From Pontederia crassipes (taxonomy: Eukaryota; Streptophyta; Magnoliopsida; Commelinales; Pontederiaceae): DNA of 64,000 nucleotides. Shown here one piece after another: positions 1 to 11,818 of the stretch. The notes below the pieces were generated by a model. It did not search any database. It was given only the letters and a program-made list of their open reading frames with translations, and had not been told where the DNA came from. The stretch is taken from the NCBI GenBank assembly GCA_030549335.1, contig CM060197.1:19108501-19172500 (forward strand), written 5' to 3'. How positions within the stretch are numbered: the stretch's first letter is position 1; each line of letters opens with the position of its first letter. The translations under genes and the position numbers were made by a program.

Positions 1-788
1 GATTCGGGTTTGAGTTCGCGATTGAGGATCGAAGTGGCGTCCCCCTCCAATCGCTCTTTCGCTAAATATCCAACCAACACATTAAGAGTAATGAATTCTA
101 TGGTCTGTGTTGAGCTCTCGATCGATGATCAGAGGATGTCTCACTCTAATACACCTTTCAATGAGCTCCCTAATTAAATAATAGCTTAAACTTCTTATGT
201 TGGAACATGCCAAATTCCACAATGACGACTCCTATGTTGCCCATAATAGAGTAATAATGATAAATCATAGTAAATCATTATTTTTTTACATAACCCATTT
301 GCCAACCTACAAAGTATGCAAGGGGATTATAGTATGATGGATAGTTGATGGTCATGACACCTTGACTTCCTATCAAGTTTTCAAATGGTCCTACCATTTC
401 ACATTACACCATAAAATAGTATTTATAGCAAAAGATGCCTTTGACATAAATATGAATCATATTTACGTAACTCAATCTATGCTATTGAATGCAATCCTTT
501 ATTACCATCTTCTATCATTTGTCTCAGATACATTATCATAATTTTGATCATGTACTATGACTCCACCCATCATTGCAACTCTACAATGTCAGGTGTATTG
601 TTGTCATCTAATAGCACAAGAAAATGTGTGAGTGTAAACTATTGCACTACAAATCAAAATGACAAACAATAGATAGGATAAGGATGCATCTACAACAACA
701 AAACACCAAGTCGTATAATTGGGTCGTTGCACCTCGGTGATTGCTCATGACATGACACATGGAACTCTTGCTCTGATACCACCTATAA
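1..788 (-). mobile_element. Interior of LTR element Y (runs off left edge)
   Basis: This stretch lies just inside the LTR at 789-3393 and continues beyond the window. On the minus strand it follows the LTR and a methionine-tRNA primer site, so it is the leader of a retroelement transcribed leftwards. No gag-like reading frame is visible here. Whether the element was autonomous cannot be judged from 0.8 kb. Fossil. Confidence 0.7.
770..781 (-). other. Primer-binding site of element Y
   Basis: Read on the minus strand this is TGGTATCAGAGC, the usual plant retroelement site complementary to the 3' end of initiator tRNA-Met. It sits 7 bp inside the LTR boundary at 789, as expected. Confidence 0.85.
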
Positions 789-1799
789 TGACCCGGACCC
801 TCGAGCCAGCGGAAGCATTTTCTTTTTCTATTTTACTTGAATGTCTGATCGCTACTTCTATCATCTTATCATAAATAGAATTAATCTAGAATAAAACTTT
901 CCTTTGTATTACTCACATAAAGAAACTCTAATGTTTATATATCAAATAGTGACATCTTTAAATGTTATTACAAGGTAATGTACTCAAAGGAAAACTCTCC
1001 AACACTTAATTCCATGTGCCATCACTTGTCATGAACATCGACCACTTATGCCTTTGACTTGCAGGGTCCAAGTACAAGGAAATATATGCATATATATTGT
1101 ACATAAATGTACATATATATGCATAATCTCCATGAGCAAAGGCTCGTATGTAGGGCCAAAATAATATTTTTTTAAAAGACATTAACTTATAACTTATTTA
1201 AAACATGAAACATTCAATTGATCAAGAATCAAGATATCATATGAAGAATCCTAAAAACTGATACATATTCATCATTATCGTAAAACACATTGGTTATCCT
1301 ATCCTATCTTGTCAAAACAATTTTCATATACTTAAGTCTTTTCATATAAGCATGAGCTACCATTACATGTCATATCATCTCAAAGTCCTAAACCATGGGT
1401 TATCCTAGACTATCTTATCAAACCACATTTTCATGCACTTAAGCCATTTCATATTACATGTCATAATAAAATCATATCATCTTATATCAAAATCCTTGTT
1501 CATACATATAATCATTATCATTCAAACAATATTACCACAACATTACAATATCACAATCAATAATGCATCAAATGTCATGCTCTTTGAAGTGGGATGTATG
1601 CAAGAGGAATGATGCATGCACATGTCATATCGCCGCATCCCTTTGGGATATCTATCAACCCTACCGGGTAGGCTAATGGATTCTAGTGGTGGCCTATAAG
1701 TTGGCCCCCGTGAATTCAAATGTGGTTCACATTGATTCCACAATCTGGTTCACATGACACAACTCCAAACAATCTAAAATCTCATTCGAAGTATCTATC

Positions 1800-1965
1800 G
1801 TCCTTATAAGGTGTTTCAACCGTATAGGGGTAAGCTATCGACCTTATAAGGTTTTTCAACCATGCAAGGTTAAATTGTTGGCCTTGCAAGTCTTTCAACT
1901 ATACAAGGGTAAATTGTCAGCCTTGCAAGTCTTTCAACTATACAAGGGTAAACTGTCGCCCGACA
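1800..1965 (-). repeat. About 50-bp tandem repeats in LTR Y
   Basis: Three to four diverged copies of a unit containing 'ttgcaagtctttcaactatac' variants followed by 'aagggtaaa' lie head to tail. The last two copies are nearly identical. The 200 bp that follow are rich in CATATC/CATGTC. Confidence 0.7.
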
Positions 1966-3318
1966 GGGGTAATGCACATGAATGATAATGAGATGTAATG
2001 CATGTGAATAACCCAAGCATATCATATCATGTCGTATCATATTGTGTAACATATCATGTCGTGTTCTTTTCTATCATATCTTGTCATGGCATGACATATC
2101 ATATCACATCACATCATGTCGTCTTATAACATGGCATGTCATGTCCTTTTCTATCATTTCATTCCATGTCATGCCATATCATATTATGTCACATAGTATC
2201 ATGTCATGTATTATTGTCTTAATAGCAATAATCATATAATGATGTAATTACAGATAATATTGACATTTTAGGAACACATTTAAGAACTTATTCATGTCTT
2301 TACCATATCAATTCATTTTTCAAACATTGTTTTAAACTCATATAATAATTTCTTAATTATCATATGAAACAAAATATAACATAACCTTTGCACAAGTATT
2401 CACTTTTAACATTTCTTATGAATTCACGAAGATGCATAAGATTTCATGTTGCAAGTATCATGACTAAAAACTTATAAACAAGGAATACAATAAAAGCACA
2501 TGGATCCACCCTACATACCTTTTTTTTAACTTGTTCCCTTGAAAATTCTTACACCTTAGGCCAGTGGATCATGCTCCGTTTTTACTTATCTTAGTATTCC
2601 ATCCTATAACAATAATATATGTTCATAATACTATTAATACATGGAATCAGCATGAACACCTATCACATGGTACTAGAAAAATCATATACTCTCCTTAAGT
2701 TGATGGTATTAGTACTTTAACACCCAATTCCTATAACACAACCATATTGAGTATGCACATTTTTTTTCTTTTTAGCAGATTGTATGCTATGTTACTCGAG
2801 ACAGCATGACAATAGTCCGATATTTGGATCATAGCTATTTTTATACCTCTTCAAATCAGGTGAACAAATTTCTCTAGAAACTAAACTTCGAGAGATTTCT
2901 ATCTACATATTATTTGTAATTTTTGGATAAGTAAAACATACCCAAATAATTATTACAAAATAGTTACAGATTTAACATATTATGCAAGATAAATCATGCA
3001 ACCCGCAATCAAAATCCCTATCTCTCAATCCAACCAAAAACATCATTGAGAGGGGAGAGAAGGGTTTGGATCCCCTTTACACACTTTTAGGTTTTAGATC
3101 TAAAATATCTTTTTTCCTAATCATCTTGTATCCTTCTTCATCATATATAATCCTCTAGGTCTTCTTGTCCTTTTCCTAGAAATCTTGATCTTAAAACATA
3201 GCCAGCATGAAGAATAGGACTCTAAATCTCATAGCCTTAGCCTTTTATTGGTGGAGAAGGACAAGAGAGAAGAGGGGTTGACAGTTAGGTTTTTGAATAA
3301 TTAATAAGATTTTGGGTT

Positions 3319-3327
3319 CTTTATATA
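3319..3327 (-). promoter_or_regulatory. Candidate TATA box of LTR Y
   Basis: TATATAAAG on the minus strand, about 70 bp inside the outer LTR end. The same motif is kept at the same place in the second Y copy (31587-31595), which suggests function when the element was active. Confidence 0.5.
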
Positions 3328-3393
3328 GAATTTATATTAGGGCTTTGGTCAAAAGGCTCAAATATCCTTGGCCCAAAATTTTGAGATATTACA

Positions 3394-5934
3394 GGCTCCG
3401 TTATAAATTAATGGGTTAATTTCTTGAGCTTTTAATATATAAACTTATCATAGTGCTCTCCAAAATTATGTCATTATTTTATTAAATTTCTTATTATTTT
3501 TTTTATTTTTTGATTTATTAAATGATTAAACTGCCAACTTGAAATAAATGTCTAATTTTTTTAGAGTATTTTATTTTTTTAATAAATAAAAAATTATGAA
3601 AAAAGTTATAACAAAATATGGGAATGTTAAAATCATGAAGGCACTGTAATAAATCTCTCTCTATATATATAAAGATGACGCATTGAGAGACTTGACATCT
3701 CAGGATTTGATTTTATCTTTTTTCCTGTTCTAAATATTTTTACACATTTTAACATGCATAGAGTCAAATAAATACGATTAGATCTTTCACCTTCCATTTT
3801 ATCTATTGTGTAACCTTCACTCACTCATCAATATAATTTTTACTCTTTAGTGTAACTCCGGATCCATCCATCTATTTAATCCACTTACTCACGAATTAAA
3901 ACTTGCATTTTATTCGTTGTGCAACTTCACTCACTCATAATTAAAAAAATTGTAACTCTGACTGGTAACAGAATTGCTATTTATCACTTTAAGTTTTTTT
4001 CCCTACTTTCCAATTAATTCTGTGAATGCCAATTTCTTTAAGTGCAAGAACGTGGGACACTCCATTTTTTTCCTACATTGCTTGAACGCCATTGCTGACC
4101 TCGAATAAATGTGTGACACTCCAGATGAACATATAATGGCGCCAGTTTTGTTTTTTTTTTAAGATGAAAATGGTATATAAGGATGCTACTTCCTCCATGG
4201 CAACGACATGTCAACAACTACTGTCCATCAACCTCATGATGAGGCATCGACGTTCATCGACCTCTGCGGAAAGAGGATTAGATAAAATCAAATCCTGCAA
4301 GAGATAAAATCAAAGGGAATGTAGGAAACAATGGTGCATCGAGATCCCATTTCAGAAAAAAAAAATCCCATCCATCGTCCAAGACTTTCAGAAAAAAAAT
4401 CACTTCTAGTAGGAAGACCCCCAACTATCAACCCTCTCCCTAGCCTTCCTTCTCCTTCGTGCAGTGCTTTCCTCTCATATCTTCCTTTCCTCACTCCCAT
4501 GATTAACGGCCTAGACATGGTTGGCAAAGTCGCCATGATTCTCAAGGATCCGGCGAAGACACCGTTGACAATTCCGAAGCTGTTTATCACAGGCACTTGG
4601 AAAAGTTTTTTTTTACATCTCAGCCTTTGGCCTTCAAGATGCTCTTGCTATCAGGTCTGGTGCTGATATTGGGGTAGGTGGTGATGATTCTTGTCTCGAC
4701 GTCGGTGCTGATAGTGTTGACACCGGTGTTCATGGCAATCGTCGTGGCAGTGACAGGGGTTCATGTAGTGGCTGAGCCGGCCTAAAAGTTCACCGGGTTC
4801 ACATAACATTGAAGATTTTAATTTTTTATTAATATAAATTATAAAATTATTGTACCTTTTTTTTCCAATTACAATATTAGAAATTATTAATTTTAATTAT
4901 CAAAATTATATGGACTTTAGTTCTAATTTCTAAATACAAAAAGGAATTATGTATAAAGAATATGCATACATGTTTTAATCATAAAATGATGGTACAAAAT
5001 CAAGATTAAGAACACATTTTAATCATAAAATGATGGTACAAAATCAAGATTAAGTGCACGATCATGAAATATATTCTCTTAATGATATCAATAATTCAAA
5101 TATATTATATTTGTCATGAAAATATAAATTTAATTTAATTGAGATAAAATATAATTATTAAATATTATTCTTTTTTTTGTCATGCAATATGATAATACTC
5201 ATATAAAAAATATAATAAGAAGAAATGTACAATTTAAAAAAGAGAAATAATATCTCCATGATAATTAATATAATGTGCTCCATATTATTTGTGATGGTAA
5301 TAAAATAAAGTATATCTATTATGAAACTAAAAGCAAGAAAATTACGTGTTAGTTTATTCAAGAAATGAGATGATGAACTATATTCTCCAAATGCTATAAA
5401 TAATACAAATAAATGATATTTATTATGAGATTGTATAATTTAAGATAATTGAGATAAAAGATAATTATAAATAAATTGTTCTATTTTATTATGCAATACA
5501 ATCATATTCCATACAAAATATAATATGAATAAATAATTTAATTCAGATAAAAGATAATTATAAATACATTATTCTACTTTATAAAAAATATAATAAGAAT
5601 AAATACATAACTTGAAAGTGAAAAAAATAATATTATACTAAGTGCTACTACATATTATACTTATCCAGTGGGTGCACGACCACTCACACCCATGTGACTC
5701 CGCGGTAGCCTTAGGCTTCTGTGTGACCATGGCGTTTGCAGTCGTGTGAGCATACAATTACATTATCAGCCGGAGGTCGTTCTCTTCCGCCAGCGAGGAA
5801 GCTTGACTCGGCGGGGATGACGCTGGCTAAGAAGGTGGACATCAGGAAGCGGTAAAGACGCTACACGAACGAGCATTTCTAAATGAAATTAATTAATGCT
5901 ACATGCACTACTGCGTAGCTATAATAAATAAGTA
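3394..5934. other. Intergenic DNA between LTR Y and solo LTR X1
   Basis: AT-rich sequence without a recognisable gene. Two GC-richer patches were inspected: about 4180-4770, where open frames on both strands overlap but match no family I know, and about 5650-5880. The second half (about 4790-5640) consists of diverged AT-rich repeats. This interval, 11819-12667 and 19057 onward were contiguous before X1 and X2 inserted, as their target duplications show. Confidence 0.6.
4973..5054. repeat. 44-bp tandem duplication
   Basis: A 38-bp segment beginning ttttaatcataaaatgatgg occurs at 4973-5010 and again, identical, at 5017-5054 (period 44). The exact match implies a recent duplication inside otherwise diverged AT-rich DNA. 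Confidence 0.9.
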
Positions 5935-6115
5935 TTATATATAGCGTCCCAAGACTCGGCCTTGCCATGTGGCATGACCTCCTCTCGTGCACTACTTTCC
6001 TTTATTTTTTCTTTCAGTCTTTCTTTGACTATTGACCCGAACGGTCAAGGTAAATGACATAGAAGCGGAAGAATGAATAAATAAAATAATACATCAAGTA
6101 AGGAAAATGCGAAAG

Positions 6116-6119
<4 letters not shown>

Positions 6120-6153
<34 letters not shown>
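6120..6153. repeat. (TA)n microsatellite
   Basis: About 17 TA units inside LTR X1. Confidence 0.95.
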
Positions 6154-6157
<4 letters not shown>

Positions 6158-6532
6158 TACGTCAATTAGCTTTCATGTGAAGCAAAGGTATGGACCCCAA
6201 AATACATTCAAAAGGTGACTTAGTATGAGGAATAAATCTCATTACTAATTACGATGCGGAAGCCAAAAAGGTACATCCAAAAGGGTATAATTCATTCATC
6301 CCAAAAAGTGCCTCAAAAGTAAGATGAACAACTAAACTAGACATAGAAGCAAATCCGGTCAACTATGACCTGATAAGTACCATCTAGAAAGATACACCAC
6401 TTAAGATAGTGTAGAAACATGCGACTGAGGTCAGACTCAACTAGGATCATGTGTAAGCACCACCCAAGCTGGAACTGTCGCACATGCATCACCGCCGTAC
6501 GTAGCATCATCACGCACCTGTGGAGATCACAT

Positions 6533-6652
6533 AGGGGAGCGAGCTCAACAGTTAGCATGAAGCTAAGTGTGAGTTCATATAAATTATAGAACAGGGGAGC
6601 GAGCTCAACCGTTAGCATGAAGCTAAGTGTGAGTTCATATAAATCATAGAAC
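6533..6652 (-). repeat. 60-bp tandem duplication in LTR X1
   Basis: Two almost identical 60-bp units, both starting aggggagcgagctcaac. The corresponding place in X2 (about 18655-18715, inverted) has one copy, so the duplication is private to X1. Confidence 0.9.
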
Positions 6653-7654
6653 AGTTCTATCATAATATAGCATGAAGGAAAACATGTAATCAATATAAGT
6701 GTGAAACATGGTAGAGTGAAATAAGTGAAAAGATCTTCGTTCATGACTTTCCATTTCTTTTCCTTCTCCCTTTTATTCTTCTGATTCTTTTACGTGTTCG
6801 TTTCGTGTTTATCTTTTGTACTTTCGTACTTGCCTTCTCATTTCTTTGCTTTCTCTGATTCTTTTACGAATTCATCATTCATTCTTCGTGCTTTCATACT
6901 TTCATTCTTTTAGAAGAACTCTTCGTTCTTTGAGGGAATACCATTGCGAGCACTGTGAAGTGCGGCTATCTAGACCATCATAGGCCAGTAGGTGATCAGT
7001 GCCACGGTTAACCCTGTCAGGCAAAAAGTGTGGATGACTTCGCGCTAAGCGAAAACATCCGTGTGGGAGAGACTCCCATCTAGATAGAGCAAATGATAAC
7101 CTATGAGGAAGTGCCAGTCAAGAGACGGTCAACTTCCCCCATCATAGGACCTATCTTTCAATCCATAAATCGATCAAGCTCCAACATCATCTTTGCGTTT
7201 TCTTCTTTTACTTTAAATCAAGTGGACGGGGACTTATTAAATTGAGGTTGGGATAGAGGTCATGTCTCCCGGTCCACATAATGGATGCCCAAAGATCAGG
7301 GCTCATTCGCTTTAGGTTCATTCGGGGTCGTCCAAGGAGGAGGCAGACAATCGTTCATCATCATTCATCGATCGACCGAAGAGGGGAGCGGTCTCCAGTT
7401 CTTTTCATTCTTCTTCATGTCATAAGGAGTTTTCATCATCGTTTCGAAATCATTCATCATGGAAATTTGTAGGATCATCAACGTTCTTTATTCATACTTT
7501 GATAAGGAAAACATCATCATGTCATCCTGTCATTCGGTTTTCGGTCTAATCATGGAGAGTAAAATAATAATATATCGAGTATATTTCACATTCAAAACTG
7601 ATTAGGGGTCAACCGTGTAGATGAAGGGTCTAAATAGTCGAAAATGTGGTTCTG

Positions 7655-7890
7655 TTGGTCAGAACCTAGGCCGAGTTCCGACAGAATCATCCTCGGAGAT
7701 TTTCGAGCAGAACCCGGGCCGAGTCGACTTATACTTGGGCCGGGTCGGATCTCGATCGGCCGTGTCGAGCCTCGCGCCCGATCGTCTTCCCCGCGTCAAA
7801 CTCGGGCCGTGTCGGGTTGACTCGAGTCGGGTTCCTGGTTTGAGCCGAGCTCGAGCTCGGTTGTCCCGAGCCGGGTTCTATCAAACCGAT
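7655..7890 (-). repeat. GGCCCGAG-type motif array in LTR X1
   Basis: About ten spaced copies of motifs like GGGCCGAGTC or ACTCGGGCC. They correspond in inverted orientation to the array at 13385-13760 in X2. Confidence 0.75.
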
Positions 7891-8989
7891 TTTGTTTCCG
7901 TTTAATTTTTCTCCGACGATTGCCGGCGCATTTCGTCAAAAGGTTGTATACTATGATTATGAGTTAATGGAGCATCTACTAGCTAAAGATGCATCAGAAG
8001 ATGAGAAGTTTCTAACATGGATTCATACATTGTCATTATGCATTTGGTTCGGCCGACATGGAAAATGTTGAAGTAGAAAAATGTACAGGTTAGTTCAAAC
8101 ATAGAGTAGATGATGCACAGATTGATTCGAAGTATCAAATCATGATAGTACGAATCCTGGCTTCATCTAGCATGCTCATTTCGTTTAGAGCACAACCGAT
8201 GATAACGACCCAAACAACACACCTTTACGCCTAAGCTTTTCCGAGTTAGTTTCGCACTGTTCGCCCTCCGATCCGCTGCGGCCGTCCTCTGTCATTTCTC
8301 ATGTCACAAGAAGTCGCCGGCATTGGAGAGGATGAAACAATGAGAGGCGCGCTTGGAGCGGAAGGAAAACCACTACAAGAAAATTGTCAATTAGGAATGC
8401 AAAATAGTGACGCAAAATGATGCGTCGCTAATTTGTCGCTACTAACGTCTAAATAGCGATGACGTTGGGTCGACAAGATGAGACGCTAATCGCCTCTCAG
8501 TAGCGTCGACTCAGCATCGCATTCGCGTTACAAAAAGTTGACGCTAAACCCGGCGCCATCGCGACGTTATTTTGACGCGCCAAAACTAGAAATTGCATGG
8601 TAAATTATAGCGTCGTATTAGAGTCAACAAGATGTGATACAACTTGGCGTCAACAATGGTGCAGCACAAAATCGATGCAAGTTCAGGAGGCGATTTTGAC
8701 TTCCGCAACTTGCGTTGTATTAGCGTGGACCAGGTGGCGCGCTAATTAGCGTCAAAAAGCTTGCGTCGCTAAGTCGACGCTAGGTTTTGTCCTGGCGTCA
8801 ATACAAGTCGACGCTAATGTGACGTTGAATACATAGTGACACTAATGTGAAGCTAATGAGGCGCCAATATTAGAATTTTAAGAATATACAAGTATTTATA
8901 TAAGTAATGTTAATTATTATTCGTATTTAGGTGATGTTAATTTGTATAACTATATATGTTAATAATAATAATAATATATATATATATAT

Positions 8990-9110
8990 ATAGATACATA
9001 CATACATACATACATATAGATACATAGATACATACATATACATATACATATACATATATATATACATATACATATACATACATACATACATACATACATA
9101 CATACATACA

Positions 9111-9142
<32 letters not shown>

Positions 9143-9145
9143 CAT
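8990..9145. repeat. (CATA)n microsatellite
   Basis: Long CATA/TATA tract. It creates long Tyr-Met or Tyr-Val frames on the minus strand that are not genes. Confidence 0.95.
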
Positions 9146-10479
9146 ATGCAATAGCCATCGCGACGCTACTTGGTATACATATACATATGCATACTATACA
9201 ATACTATATACTATATACTAAACTATATTATACACCATACTATACTATATTATTCTATTATATAATATAAAAAAATTAATATACCATGCTATACATACAT
9301 TACTCTAATTCTCAAATTCCAAAATTAGGAGGATAGTGCTTCTTCATTTTCATGGGATTCAAATGGCGATTATTGAAGATCCGTCTATCGGATCATCGTG
9401 AATTTTGTACCTCTTGTAGTGGCAACACAAATTTTTTAGTAAATTTTGACATTTAAGGAGGCCAGATGGCATAGTTAAGAACCTGGGAAAAGAAAGGCTT
9501 CCGACAGTTGCCAACATGGGCATTTCGAAGGGCTCGAGAAGGTGGGGCGGTGTAAACCTTTCATGTTTCACGTATTTTGAGTTTCCTCCGATTCTCAAAA
9601 TAATCATTTTTCATATTTCTAAAAATTCATCAAAACTCCTGCCTCCCCTAAGAAACCTTAAAATGTGCATTCTTGAAAATCGGACTTTCGGGAGTACTCG
9701 GGATAGTCCTGTCTAGTCGACATAGAGTTTTCAATTTTTTTAAAGAAATGATGATTTTGTTAGAATTTTTTTGTATCCAAACTTAATAAGAGTGATATAT
9801 TTTGCTTCTTTCACCTTAAAAATATTAAACTTACTTTTCTAAAAAATCGGACCACTCGGGACTTCATAGAATGGCCTCATTTGGTCGCCATACAATTCTT
9901 GAATTTTTCGGATGACGTCGATATTCTTCTCTAATATATGTTATTTGTACTAAATATATAACATATATACATATTACATATATAACATATACATATGCAT
10001 ATTACATATATACATATACATATAAACATATACATATTACATATATACACATACATTCACATATATGTTTTTTGTACATATACATTCAATCAATTACTTT
10101 GGTTCCACCGCAGTGTCGCAATAGCGACGTACTCATCCTAGCATCACAATCGCTTGCGATGCCACTCTTTATAGCGTCATAATAGTGTCACCTGTTTGGG
10201 ACGCTAATTTAGCATCTAAACATTGCTATGCTAATGAGACACGTCATTCTACTTTAGTGTTGCGACAATGAAGGCGCTAAAGTGCGGTGCTATGCGAACT
10301 TTATAAATGATTATGTATAAGAATTGATTCGTAGCATCGTAATAAAGTGCGTCGCTAATTGGAGATCCATGTGCCCATCGAAGAACGAATCCTAACCATT
10401 CATTTTATTTTATCCGACGCTCCTCGCGCGTTCGCCATCTTCTGTGCCCACTTGGTCGCAATAAAGCCCAGATTCCGCC

Positions 10480-10935
10480 TCCTCTTCATCCAGCTGCTGC
10501 TGCTGCTACTGCCTCGACGCCACCGCCTCCTCCTCCTCCTCCTCCTGTTGATGTTGCCCCGACACTGCCCGGACGTCTCCTCCTCATCATCATGCTGCTG
10601 CCTCAATGCCGTCCGGATGCCGCCGTCGCTTCCTCTTCCTCCTCCTGTTGACGCTGCCCCGATGCCGCTCGGACGGCGCCTCCTCTTCCTCCTCATGCTG
10701 CTGCCTCGACGCCACTCGGATGCCGCTGCTGCCTCCTCCTCCTCTTGTTGCTGCTGCCGCAAAGCCACCGCCGCCGCGGCCGCCGCCTCCTCCGATTGCT
10801 GCTGCTCCGCCACTGCCGCCCCTCCTCCTTCAATTGCTGCTGCCCCGATGCCGCGTCCTCCTCCTCCTCCTGTTGTTGCTGCCTCGACGCCGCCCGGATG
10901 CCGCCGCCTCCTTCTCCTCCTGTTGCTGCTGCCAT
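10480..10935. repeat. CCT/CTG-rich low-complexity block in CACTA-1
   Basis: Degenerate tandem units built from 'cctcctcct', 'tgctgctgcc' and 'gacgcc..cggatgccgcc' run for about 450 bp. All frames are long and encode only Leu, Pro, Arg, Ser or Ala runs, so openness here comes from composition. A short non-repetitive lead-in (about 10360-10480) resembles a coding exon in composition but matches nothing I recognise. A captured and expanded host fragment is possible. Confidence 0.7.
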
Positions 10936-11020
10936 GACGTAATTTGATGTAACGGAAGTTGTAATTGAACGTAAACGATGTAATTTGATGTAATGGAAGT
11001 TGTAATTGAATGAATTTGAT
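10936..11020. repeat. 42-bp tandem duplication
   Basis: The string 'gtaatttgatgtaa.ggaag' with its 3' flank occurs twice, head to tail, just after the CCT-rich block in CACTA-1. Confidence 0.8.
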
Positions 11021-11818
11021 CTAATAAGCCATTTCTTTCGTTGTATGATATCAACAATATGAATGTAAACGAAAGAATTAGCGACAATTGTTGGCGCAAT
11101 GCCATTCATTGAATGAATATATCGTAATTAGTGTCTCTTTCGCATCACAGTGGCATCTCAGCTCTTAGCGCCACATTAGTGTCGCAATAGCATTACAATG
11201 TCGTAGCGCTATAGTAGCGACACAATAGAATTAAGATATAGCGCCATATTAGAGTTGAACTGTAGCATCGCATCGGCGCCGAGGTAACATTGACAGATTC
11301 AGTGTCGCTTTCGTGTCAAAATTGTGACACATATTAGCATTTCACGATGTCAATTTTTGCATTATTACAACATCGCAGTAACACCGCGGTTCAACGGTAA
11401 TAGCGTTGCCAATCCTGTGGGCGCGAAATCGACACGTTGCTAGTCTCTTCAGCGCCGAGTTAGCGACGCATTAGAGGTCATTTTGCTGCGTCTCTAATCG
11501 ATCTTTTTCTTATAGTGAACAGAAGGGAAACAGGGGAAAAGAGGGCATTGGGCGCCTTATGAAGGGGGTGCCCGACCATTGTACGCCTCCTCGGTGCTGG
11601 AGGAAGATCGAGGCGGCTGGATCTCCTGCCAGGTGTCCAACTCAGCCATTGGGGGAACTCGGCGGCAGAGAGAGAGATGGAGAGAAGAAGAAACCAAGGA
11701 AGAAGAAGACAAATAGGAAGAATAGATGGAGAAGAAACTAAACAGAAAAGGACAATAATTTTGCTGAAGGGTCTCTGAGACCCTTCTTTTTTTTTTCTAG
11801 ACCGGGTGTTACATTATA

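Larger units (their letters stand above)
789..3393 (-). mobile_element. 5' LTR of element Y
   Basis: The segment starts TGACCCGG and ends ATATTACA on the plus strand, so it is bounded by TG and CA. The primer site at 770-781 fixes its inner end and its orientation (minus). About 2.6 kb long. Its outer 450 bp match the copy ending at 31661, which also stops at a TACA end, supporting the boundary. It holds short tandem repeats (about 1800-1965) and a run of CATGTC/CATATC-rich sequence (about 2000-2215). The partner LTR is outside the window. Probably Ty3/gypsy by LTR style; family inferred, not proven. Confidence 0.8.
8371..11517. mobile_element. CACTA-1, non-autonomous CACTA (En/Spm-type) transposon
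   Basis: The ends read CACTACAAGAAAATTG at 8371 and the inverse ...TTTTTCTTATAGTG at 11517, the standard CACTA termini, with a 3-bp target duplication AAC (8368-8370, 11518-11520). Both subterminal zones carry many copies of motifs such as GCGTCGCTAA and TAGCGTC in both orientations, the binding-site arrays typical of this superfamily. No transposase (TNPA/TNPD type) is visible in the 3147 bp, so it would depend on a helper. The interior holds a CATA microsatellite, an unrecognised part (about 9300-9900) and a CCT-rich low-complexity block. It sits inside solo LTR X1 and is younger than it. Confidence 0.9.
5940..11813 (-). mobile_element. Solo LTR X1 (with CACTA element nested inside)
   Basis: TTATA flanks both ends (5935-5939 and 11814-11818), and no interior or second LTR lies between, so this is a solo LTR left by LTR-LTR recombination. 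Minus orientation: its outer end reads TGTAACACCCGG from 11813. It matches solo LTR X2 (12673-19051) in inverted orientation over both ends and over the GGCCCGAG-rich part. Without the nested CACTA element (8371-11517 plus TSD) it is about 2.7 kb, shorter than X2. Fossil; long LTRs like this are typical of Ty3/gypsy families, lineage undetermined. Confidence 0.85.

Noticed and set aside
4288-4666. Overlapping ~100-codon frames on both strands in a GC-richer patch
   Set aside because: No recognisable protein on either strand and no conserved start or splice context. Left as unannotated intergenic DNA.
7281-7905. Open frames in LTR X1
   Set aside because: They lie inside a solo LTR and arise from the GC-rich motif array; the inverted copy in X2 does not conserve them.
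8927-9158. Long Tyr/Met/Val frames on the minus strand
   Set aside because: Pure product of the CATA microsatellite.
10359-10947. Several overlapping frames on both strands up to 192 codons
   Set aside because: CCT/CTG low-complexity DNA keeps all frames open; no domain, and the same region is open on both strands.
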